Assembly: GCF_039541575.1 (NCBI RefSeq)
Contig: NZ_BAABGM010000015.1
Span: 1 to 64,000 of the forward strand
From: Fodinibacter luteus
GTDB lineage: Bacteria > Actinomycetota > Actinomycetes > Actinomycetales > Dermatophilaceae
Length of the DNA: 64,000 nt
Direction of reading: 5' to 3'
The position numbers and the translations under genes are program-made. The notes under the pieces are model-generated. The model was not told where the DNA came from. It did not search any database and saw only the letters and a list, made by a program, of their open reading frames with translations. Shown one piece after another: positions 7,818-14,430 of the stretch. The stretch's first letter is position 1. The number at the start of each line of letters is the position of its first letter.

Positions 7818-8816
7818 TTGGGCGGCAGCACGGGCCGGGTGCGTTCTTGGACACGACGCACGAACGGACGGTCCAACGTTCTTCGGTTCGTCCCCGAAGC
7901 GGTGTTGGCCTTGGGCGTTGCAGGCGCCCTGACCGGCTGGGCGGTCCTGGCCTCCCCCGTCGGCTCACCCATGGTGAAGACCCCGCCGGAAACAACACGG
8001 GTCGCGCCGACGACCCTCGCGCTCATCGCCGACTTCGGCAACTGCGGCCCCGGCGCGGCGCGGGTCGCCACGATGGTCGACGCATGGGCCGTCGACGCGG
8101 TCGCCACGGCCGGCGACAACACCTACGACGACGACCCGGGCTGTACGCCCTTCACCGAGTCGGTGGGCGACTACTACGACTCCTACGTCAACGACCCCGA
8201 CGGGCCGCGCTTCTGGCCGGCGCTCGGCAACCACGACTACGAGGACCCCAACGCCGGCCTCGCCAAGTACCGCGACTACTTCACCTACCTCAGCACCGAG
8301 GCCGACGCCCAGCAGCGCTGGTACGACGTGACGGTGGGCGGCATCCACCTCTTCGTCCTCGACAACGACGCACCCGACGCCGACCTGGCCGCCCAGCGCA
8401 CCTGGCTGCGCGAGCGCCTCGCGGCCTCACGCGCCGCGGACCCCACGACCTGGAACGTCGTCGTCTTCCACCGGCCGGCGTTCACGTCCGCGTCCCACCC
8501 GGACGAGGTCGCGATGCGGCCCGACGCCGGCTGGGACTACCGCGGCTGGGGTGCCGACATCGTCATCGCCGGCCACCAGCACGTCTACGAGGACGTTGTC
8601 GTCGACGGCATGCACTACGTGACCGCCGGCATCGCGACGAACGGCCTCGAGCGCGGCGGCTGCGACGCCGAGCTCACGACCGGCAGCCGGCTGTGCCGCG
8701 AGGGCGTCGAGGGTGCCCTGCGCATCGTGGCGACCGCGGCCTCGCTGACCCTGGAGTACCGCCAACCGGGTGACGGGTCCGGCACCGTGCTCGACACGAT
8801 CGGGCTGACCCGGTGA
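7818..8816 (+). CDS. exported calcineurin-like metallophosphoesterase (first of a pair)
   Basis: The metallophosphatase motifs appear in order: DFGNC, AGDNTYDDDPGC (GD.), ALGNHDYED (GNHD), VFHRPAF and IAGHQHVYED (GHxH), so the two-metal site looks complete. Acid-phosphatase-like enzymes of this type hydrolyse phosphomonoesters outside the cell. A hydrophobic segment (residues about 28-50) without a cysteine suggests a membrane anchor or signal. The TTG start at 7818 has a GGGAG upstream; an in-frame GTG at 7839 is an alternative. The next gene overlaps by 4 nt (GTGA) and encodes a close paralogue. Confidence 0.8.
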   Translation: MGGSTGRVRSWTRRTNGRSNVLRFVPEAVLALGVAGALTGWAVLASPVGSPMVKTPPETTRVAPTTLALIADFGNCGPGAARVATMVDAWAVDAVATAGDNTYDDDPGCTPFTESVGDYYDSYVNDPDGPRFWPALGNHDYEDPNAGLAKYRDYFTYLSTEADAQQRWYDVTVGGIHLFVLDNDAPDADLAAQRTWLRERLAASRAADPTTWNVVVFHRPAFTSASHPDEVAMRPDAGWDYRGWGADIVIAGHQHVYEDVVVDGMHYVTAGIATNGLERGGCDAELTTGSRLCREGVEGALRIVATAASLTLEYRQPGDGSGTVLDTIGLTR

Positions 8817-9796
8817 ACAGCCCACACCGGATGCCGTACCGCCCACACCGGATGCCGTCCCGCCCACACCGGATGCCGTCCCGGGCCCGGCGGGCGCTCC
8901 TCCCCCTCGTCCTCGTCGCCGCGCTCGCCGGCTGCGCCGCCGCCGCCGAGACCCTGCCGACGCCTGGCGCGACGCTCCCGGCATCCCCGGTTGCGCCGAC
9001 CACCCTCGCGGTGGTCACCGACGTCGGGAACTGCGACGAGGGCTCGGCCCGGGTCGCCGACATGGTCGACGGCTGGGCCCCGGAGGCGATCGTCACGGCC
9101 GGTGACAACACCCAGGGCACCGAGGGCTGCACGCCGTACACCGACTCCGTCGACGACTACTACGGCGAGTACGTCCGTGACCCCGCAGGCCCACGGTTCT
9201 GGCCGGCCCTCGGCAACCACGACCACGAGAACAAGGGCGCCGGGCTGGCGGCCTACCTGGCGTACTTCGACTACCTCAGCGCCGACGACGACCCGCAGCG
9301 CCGCTGGTACGACCAGCAGCTCGGCCCGGTCCACGTCTTCGTGCTCGACAGCGAGGCCTCCGAGGCCGACCTCGCCGCCCAGCGCACCTGGCTGCGGGGC
9401 GCCCTGGCCACGGCGCGGTCCGCCGAGCCGCGCACGTGGAACGTCGTCGTGTTCCACCGGCCGGCGCACTCCTCCGGCTCGCACGGCCCGTTCGAGCCGA
9501 TGAGCGAAGCCGCGGGGTGGGACTACCGCGGGTGGGGCGCCGACATCGTCCTCGCGGGCCACCAGCACCTCTACGAGGACGTCGTCGTCGACGGGCTGCA
9601 CCACGTGACGGCCGGTGTCGGGGCGAGCGAGATCGCCCGACCGTGCCCCGACACGCTCGTCGACGGCAGCCGCCGGTGCGTCGACGGCCCGGGCGCCCTG
9701 CGCCTCACCTCGACCCCGGCCACCCTCCTGCTCGAGTACCACCAGCCGGTCGACGGCGGCTCGACGGTCGCGGACGTCATCACCCTCACCCGCTGA
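8813..9796 (+). CDS. lipoprotein metallophosphoesterase (second of a pair)
   Basis: A paralogue of the preceding gene with the same motifs: DVGNC, AGDNTQGTEGC, ALGNHDHENK, VFHRPAH and LAGHQHLYED. Unlike the first copy it has a clear lipobox (LVAALAGC), so it is probably anchored to the outer face of the membrane. The annotated GTG start overlaps the upstream stop and adds three PHRMPSR heptads encoded by 21-bp DNA repeats. The in-frame ATG at 8873 (MPSRARRALLPLV) would give a normal-length signal peptide and may be the true start. Confidence 0.8.
   Translation: MNSPHRMPYRPHRMPSRPHRMPSRARRALLPLVLVAALAGCAAAAETLPTPGATLPASPVAPTTLAVVTDVGNCDEGSARVADMVDGWAPEAIVTAGDNTQGTEGCTPYTDSVDDYYGEYVRDPAGPRFWPALGNHDHENKGAGLAAYLAYFDYLSADDDPQRRWYDQQLGPVHVFVLDSEASEADLAAQRTWLRGALATARSAEPRTWNVVVFHRPAHSSGSHGPFEPMSEAAGWDYRGWGADIVLAGHQHLYEDVVVDGLHHVTAGVGASEIARPCPDTLVDGSRRCVDGPGALRLTSTPATLLLEYHQPVDGGSTVADVITLTR
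8823..8885. repeat. three 21-bp repeats containing CCGGATGCCG
   Basis: Units starting CACACCGGATGCCGT lie at 8823, 8844 and 8865, exactly 21 bp each and nearly identical. They lie between the two phosphoesterase coding cores and encode PHRMPSR heptads if translated. Confidence 0.85.
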
Positions 9797-9927
9797 CCGC
9801 TGCGTGGCGCCGTCGCGCCCCCCGCCGGGCTGGCAACCGCCGTCGCGCCGGGGAGGCGCCGGCCTCGGGTGGCGCCGCCCGCCCTCCGTCGTTATGGTGC
9901 TGTGACGGACGACACACAGAGGACGTC

Positions 9928-10218
9928 ATGGCCACGTACGAGTTCAACTGCGCCGAACACGGTGTCCTGACGGTCTCGGTGCCCATGGCGGAGGTCACCT
10001 CCACGATCCCCTGCCCGTCCTGCGGTGAGCCCGCTCGCCGCCGGTACACGGCACCCGGTCTCGCACTCGGGGATGCCGCGGCACGCCGCCTCATCGAGGC
10101 GACCACAGCGACCGCCCACGAGCCTGCCGTGGTCCGATCACCGACCGGCGCCCCCGTGCGACGGTCCGGGGCGCGCCCACTCGCGGACCCGCGGACGGCA
10201 CGCCTTCCCGCACCCTGA
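9928..10218 (+). CDS. FmdB-like zinc-ribbon protein
   Basis: The 96-residue protein begins MATYEFNC, the signature of FmdB-family zinc ribbons. The first metal knuckle is C-x2-H (CAEH) rather than the usual C-x2-C; the second is CPSC. An extended, basic, low-complexity C-terminus follows. FmdB-type proteins were named as presumed regulators beside formamidase genes. Here the amide channel and formamidase genes lie directly downstream on the same strand, which supports that link. The start is ATG 9928; the much longer open frame upstream is a shadow of the phosphoesterase gene. Confidence 0.7.
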   Translation: MATYEFNCAEHGVLTVSVPMAEVTSTIPCPSCGEPARRRYTAPGLALGDAAARRLIEATTATAHEPAVVRSPTGAPVRRSGARPLADPRTARLPAP

Positions 10219-10249
10219 CCTGAGCATCGGGGTACCGAACCGCTCAGGT
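10218..10249 (+). promoter_or_regulatory. inverted repeat just before the amide-channel gene
   Basis: ACCTGAGC (10218-10225) and GCTCAGGT (10242-10249) are perfect complements around a 16-nt spacer that itself contains GGTACC. The repeat begins at the zinc-ribbon stop and ends 13 nt before the channel start. It could attenuate transcription or bind a regulator. Confidence 0.4.
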
Positions 10250-10262
10250 GGATCGGAGGTCC

Positions 10263-10871
10263 ATGGGCAACGTCGGTCTGCTCTACGTCGGCGCCGTCCT
10301 GTTCATCAACGGCTGCGCCCTGCTGGGCTGGGTGCGCGGCAACGGAGCCGTCCCGCTCAACATCTTCGTCGGGCTGCTCCAGGTGCTCACCCCCACGTTC
10401 CTCATCTTCACGGCGAACGGTGACACGAACGCCATCTTCAACGCCTCCGGCCTGTACCTCTTCGGGTTCACCTACCTCTACGTCGCGATGAACACGATCT
10501 GGGGGTTCGACGGGACCGGCCTGGGCTTCTTCTCCCTCTTCGTGGCCATCGCAGCGGTCGCGTACGCAGCGGTCAACGTCATCGAGTACGAGAACTACGC
10601 CTTCGGCGTCATCTGGCTGCTGTGGGCCTACCTGTGGTGGCTGTTCTTCCAGCTGCTCGGTCGCGACCGGGAGGGCCTGACCGCGTGGACCGGCGCCGTC
10701 GCGGCGATCGAGGGCTGGACCACCGCGGCCATCCCGGCCTTCCTCCTCCTCACGAGCTGGTGGGATGCCGTTCCCAACGCCGCCTGGGCGGCCATCGTCG
10801 CCGTCCTCACGCTCGGCGGCTTCGTCGTCGCCCGATCCCGCCTCGGCGCCCGCGCCGCGGCCATGGCCTGA
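10263..10871 (+). CDS. amiS: AmiS/UreI-family amide or urea channel
   Basis: The 202-residue integral membrane protein has about six hydrophobic helices (starting GLLYVGAVLFINGCALLGW). Segments typical of AmiS/UreI proton-gated amide channels are visible: LLQVLTPTFLIF, LYLFGFTYLYVA and GVIWLLWAYLWWLFF. It would admit formamide, acetamide or urea. The ATG at 10263 follows GATCGGAGGT, which beats the in-frame GTG at 10248. It lies 53 nt before the formamidase gene, so the uptake and hydrolysis genes are probably co-transcribed. Confidence 0.88.
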   Translation: MGNVGLLYVGAVLFINGCALLGWVRGNGAVPLNIFVGLLQVLTPTFLIFTANGDTNAIFNASGLYLFGFTYLYVAMNTIWGFDGTGLGFFSLFVAIAAVAYAAVNVIEYENYAFGVIWLLWAYLWWLFFQLLGRDREGLTAWTGAVAAIEGWTTAAIPAFLLLTSWWDAVPNAAWAAIVAVLTLGGFVVARSRLGARAAAMA

Positions 10872-10923
10872 CCCCCACCCCGTGCGCGGCGACCCCGCCG
10901 CCGACCCGTAGGAGAGACACGAC

Positions 10924-12177
10924 ATGCCCGAGCTGATCTTCCCGCTGGACTCGACCAAGAAGTTCACCGACCAGAAGTACCTCGGCCACAACCGCTGGCA
11001 CCCCGAGGTCCCGGCCAACGTCCACGTCAAGCCGGGTGACTCGTTCCGGATGCACTGCCGCGAGTGGTTCGACGGTGCGATCGTCAACGACGACTCGGCC
11101 GACGACATCCTCAACGCACCGCTGAAGACCGTCCACGTCCTGTCCGGGCCGGTGGCCGTCGAGGGGGCCCAACCCGGTGACCTGCTCGTCGTCGACATCC
11201 TCGACGTCGGGCCGATCCCCCAGGAGGACAGCGGTCCGCTCGCGGGCCAGGGCTGGGGCTACACGGGCATCTTCGCCACCCAGAACGGTGGCGGCTTCCT
11301 GACCGAGCAGTTCCCCGACGCGTACAAGGTCATCTGGGACTTCACCGGCGGGGTGGCCACCTCGCGGCACGTCCCCGGGGTGTCCTTCGTCGGCATCGTC
11401 CACCCCGGCCTCATGGGCACGGCGCCCTCCGCCGACCTGCTGGCCCGCTGGAACGCCCGCGAGGCGGCCCTCATCGCCACCGACCCGGACCGCGTGCCGC
11501 CCCTGGCCCTCCCGCCCGAGCCGGAGCACGCCATCCTCGGCACCCTCCCGGAGTCCGAGTACGCCCGCGTCGCCGCCGAGGCCGCGCGCACCGCCCCGCC
11601 GCGCGAGAACGGCGGCAACCAGGACATCAAGAACTTCACGAAGGGATCCCGGGTCTTCTACCCGGTGTTCGTCGACGGGGCCAACCTGTCGATGGGCGAC
11701 CTGCACTTCTCCCAGGGCGACGGCGAGATCACCTTCTGCGGCGCGATCGAGATGGGCGGGTTCATCGACCTGCGCGTCGACCTCATCAAGGGCGGCATGG
11801 ACACCTACGGGGTCTCCGAGAACGCCATCTTCATGCCGGGCACGACCGACCCCCGGTTCAGCGAGTGGCTCGCCTTCTCGGGCACCTCGGTCACCCTCGA
11901 CGGCGAGCAGCGCTACCTCGACTCGCACCTGTCCTACCAGCGGGCCTGCCTGCACGCGATCGACTACCTCACGAAGTTCGGCTACTCCCCCGAGCAGGCC
12001 TACATGATCCTCGGGGCCGCGCCGATCGAGGGCCGCCTGTCCGGCGTGGTCGACATCCCGAACTCGTGCTCGACGGTCTACATCCCGACGTCGATCTTCG
12101 ACTTCGACGTGCGCCCGTCGGCCAGCGGTCCCCACCAGGTCGACCCCGGCATGGGCGTGCCGAAGTCGTCGTTCTGA
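10924..12177 (+). CDS. fmdA: formamidase
   Basis: The 417-residue protein belongs to the acetamidase/formamidase family and should hydrolyse formamide (or a short amide) to formate and ammonia in the cytoplasm. Typical features are the start LIFPLDSTKKFTDQKYLGHNRWHPEVPA, the long HVKPGDSFRMHCREWFDG segment, and the C-terminal block MGDLHFSQGDGEITFCGAIEMGG that holds the catalytic Cys of FmdA enzymes. A ribosome site (GGAGAG) precedes ATG 10924. A formate dehydrogenase operon follows 115 nt downstream and would consume the formate. Confidence 0.92.
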   Translation: MPELIFPLDSTKKFTDQKYLGHNRWHPEVPANVHVKPGDSFRMHCREWFDGAIVNDDSADDILNAPLKTVHVLSGPVAVEGAQPGDLLVVDILDVGPIPQEDSGPLAGQGWGYTGIFATQNGGGFLTEQFPDAYKVIWDFTGGVATSRHVPGVSFVGIVHPGLMGTAPSADLLARWNAREAALIATDPDRVPPLALPPEPEHAILGTLPESEYARVAAEAARTAPPRENGGNQDIKNFTKGSRVFYPVFVDGANLSMGDLHFSQGDGEITFCGAIEMGGFIDLRVDLIKGGMDTYGVSENAIFMPGTTDPRFSEWLAFSGTSVTLDGEQRYLDSHLSYQRACLHAIDYLTKFGYSPEQAYMILGAAPIEGRLSGVVDIPNSCSTVYIPTSIFDFDVRPSASGPHQVDPGMGVPKSSF

Positions 12178-12185
12178 CCTGCTGA

Positions 12186-12226
12186 GCCGTCTCCGCACCC
12201 TCCGGATGCCGGGGGGTGCGGACGGC
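12186..12226. terminator. hairpin after formamidase gene
   Basis: GCCGT..CCGCACCC pairs with GGGTGCGG.ACGGC with one small bulge; the loop carries the GGATGCC heptamer. It separates the amide genes from the formate dehydrogenase operon, whose promoter should lie in 12227-12290 (TAGCAT near 12248 could be the -10). Confidence 0.6.
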
Positions 12227-12292
12227 TGCCGCCTCACGGGGACGGCGTAGCATTGCGACCCAGGTCACACTCACCGCGAAGGAGTCGACAGC

Positions 12293-12790
12293 GTGCGTCA
12301 GAGCGGTCGGGGCAGGGTCCCCACCCCGGCATCGCCGCCCGCCCCCGCGGACCCGCAGCGGGCGGCCTCGGTGCGGGCCATCGCCGAGCAGCTGGCCGGC
12401 ATCCGGGGGCCCCTCCTGCCGATCCTCCACGAGGTCGTCGCGGCGCACGGGTACGTCCACGACGACGACGTCGTGGTCGTCGCCGACGTGCTCAACCTCA
12501 GCCGGGCCGACGTCCACGGGGCGGTCACCTTCTACCACGACTTCCGCCGCACTCCCCCGCCTGCGCACCGCGTCGCGCTGTGCCGCGGCGAGGCCTGCCA
12601 GGCCCGGGGCGCCGAGACCGTCCACGCCGTGGCGGCCGACCGGTGGTCGGGCTCGGCCGACGTCGAGGTCGGCGAGGTGTTCTGCCTCGGGCTGTGCGCG
12701 GTCGGCCCGGCGGGCACCGTCGACGGCACCCTCCACGCGGGGTTGACGCCGCAGCGCCTCGACGCCGCGACGAGCGGGTGGTCGCCGTGA
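12293..12790 (+). CDS. fdsG: NAD-dependent formate dehydrogenase gamma subunit
   Basis: The 165-residue NuoE-like subunit has a thioredoxin-fold [2Fe-2S] domain with the four ligands as C-x4-C (CRGEAC) and C-x3-C (CLGLC). The N-terminal helical part (LLPILHEVVAAHGYV... VTFYHDF) is standard for NuoE/FdsG. It passes electrons within the soluble FdsABG complex. GTG 12293 follows AAGGAGTCG. The stop overlaps the next start (GTGA). Confidence 0.88.
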   Translation: MRQSGRGRVPTPASPPAPADPQRAASVRAIAEQLAGIRGPLLPILHEVVAAHGYVHDDDVVVVADVLNLSRADVHGAVTFYHDFRRTPPPAHRVALCRGEACQARGAETVHAVAADRWSGSADVEVGEVFCLGLCAVGPAGTVDGTLHAGLTPQRLDAATSGWSP

Positions 12791-14430
12791 CGACCGCCTG
12801 GGTGCCGTGCGACGCCGCGGCCGTCGCCCTCGGGGCGGACCACGTCGCCGACGTGCTCACGGCATCCGGTGTGACCGTGCGGCGCAACGGGTCTCGGGGG
12901 ATGCTCTGGCTGGAACCGCTCGTCGAGGTCGAGACCGAGCGGGGGCGGGTCGGCTACGGCAACGTCACGGCATCCGACGTCCCCGCCCTGCTCGACGGCC
13001 GGCTCGACGAGACCGAGCGCTGCGTCGGCGTCGTCGACGAGCACGAGTGGCTCGTCCGCCAGCACCGGGTGTCCTTCGCCCGGGTGGGTCTCATCGAGCC
13101 GACCGACCTCGCCGCGTACCGCGAGCACGGCGGCCTCGCCGGCCTCCAGCGCGCCCTCGCCCTGGCACCGGAGGAGGTCGTCGCCGAGGTCACGGCGTCC
13201 GGCCTGCGGGGCCGTGGCGGTGCGGGCTTCCCGGCGGGCATCAAGTGGGAGACGGTGCGCACGGCATCCGCCGACGTGAAGTTCGTGTGCTGCAACGCCG
13301 ACGAGGGCGACAGCGGCACCTTCGCCGATCGCATGCTCATCGAGGGCGACCCGTTCACGCTCATCGAGGGCATGGCGATCGCGGCCCTCGCCGTCGGTGC
13401 CACCGAGGGGTTCGTCTACCTGCGCAGCGAGTACCCGCACGCGGTGCGCACGCTGCGCCGGGCCGTCGACATCGCCTACGCCCACGGGGTGGTCGGCGAG
13501 TCGGTGCTCGGCAGCGGGCGGCGCTTCGACCTCGACGTGCGCGTCGGGGCCGGGGCGTACATCTGCGGCGAGGAGACCTCGATGCTCGAGTCGCTCGAGG
13601 GCAAGCGGGGCGAGGTGCGCGCCAAGCCGCCGATCCCGGCCCTCGAAGGGCTCTTCGGGCGGCCGACCGTCGTCAACAACGTGCTCACGCTCGGTGCCGT
13701 GCCGATGGTGCTCGCCGACGGGGGCGAGGCGTACGCCGCGCTCGGCACGGGTCGCTCGCGCGGCACCCAGGTCTTCCAGCTCGCCGGCAACGTCGCGCGC
13801 GGCGGCATCGTCGAGACCGCGTTCGGCGTCTCGCTCGGCGAGCTCGTCGACGGGTTCGGCGGCGGCACGGCATCCGGCCGGCCGGTCAAGGCGGTGCAGG
13901 TCGGCGGGCCGCTCGGGGCCTACCTGCCGGTCACCCGCTTCGACCTGCCGATGGACTACGAGGCCTTCGTGGATGCCGGCGCGATGGTCGGGCACGGCGG
14001 CCTCGTCGTGTGGGACGACACGATGGACGCCTCGCTCATGGCGCGGTTCGCGATGGAGTTCTGCGCCAAGGAGTCGTGCGGGAAGTGCACCCCGTGCCGG
14101 ATCGGGTCGGTGCGAGGGGTCGAGGTCATCGACCGGGTGCGCGCGGCGGGCGACGACGGTGTGCGGCGCACCCAGCTCGCGCTGCTCGACGACCTGTGCA
14201 CGACGATGACCAAGGGCTCGCTGTGCGCGATGGGCGGGCTCACGCCGATGCCGGTGCGCAGCGCGCTCGAGCACTTCCCGGGCGACTTCGGCCTCCCCGC
14301 GCCCCCCGCGGCCCCCGGTTTATCGGGTGACCCGATAAACCCCCACTCCGCTGGACAACACTTCCCCCGCAAGGACGGGGTTCCCCCCGGAGAGTCAGCC
14401 ACCGAGACCACACAGGGAGCACGGCCATGA
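12787..14430 (+). CDS. fdsB: NAD-dependent formate dehydrogenase beta subunit (NuoF-like), 3' end extended
   Basis: This is the FMN- and NAD-binding subunit that reduces NAD with electrons from FdsA. It shows RGRGGAGFPAGIKWE (nucleotide loop), CNADEGDSGTFADR, GAGAYICGEETSMLESLEG and the [4Fe-4S] ligands CGKCTPC near residue 430 with a later Cys. The N-terminal ~110 residues are the extra domain of FdsB. After the natural-looking end (LEHFPGDFG) the frame runs on for about 45 residues through a palindrome-bearing, less GC-rich segment. Four Thr-Ala-Ser tripeptides are all written ACG GCA TCC. The start overlaps fdsG (GTGA), and the end overlaps fdsA (ATGA). Confidence 0.9.
   Translation: MTTAWVPCDAAAVALGADHVADVLTASGVTVRRNGSRGMLWLEPLVEVETERGRVGYGNVTASDVPALLDGRLDETERCVGVVDEHEWLVRQHRVSFARVGLIEPTDLAAYREHGGLAGLQRALALAPEEVVAEVTASGLRGRGGAGFPAGIKWETVRTASADVKFVCCNADEGDSGTFADRMLIEGDPFTLIEGMAIAALAVGATEGFVYLRSEYPHAVRTLRRAVDIAYAHGVVGESVLGSGRRFDLDVRVGAGAYICGEETSMLESLEGKRGEVRAKPPIPALEGLFGRPTVVNNVLTLGAVPMVLADGGEAYAALGTGRSRGTQVFQLAGNVARGGIVETAFGVSLGELVDGFGGGTASGRPVKAVQVGGPLGAYLPVTRFDLPMDYEAFVDAGAMVGHGGLVVWDDTMDASLMARFAMEFCAKESCGKCTPCRIGSVRGVEVIDRVRAAGDDGVRRTQLALLDDLCTTMTKGSLCAMGGLTPMPVRSALEHFPGDFGLPAPPAAPGLSGDPINPHSAGQHFPRKDGVPPGESATETTQGARP
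14317..14400. other. palindrome-bearing element inside the 3' end of fdsB
   Basis: GGTTTATCGGGT (14317-14328) and its exact complement (14330-14341) flank a single G, the most AT-rich stretch of the operon. A second short hairpin, CCCCGCAAGGACGGGG, lies at about 14367-14382. The block separates the conserved end of FdsB from the fdsA ribosome site. The hairpin pair is reminiscent of the ends of IS200/IS605-type elements, but no transposase is present; a small relic or a regulatory hairpin are both possible. Confidence 0.45.
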
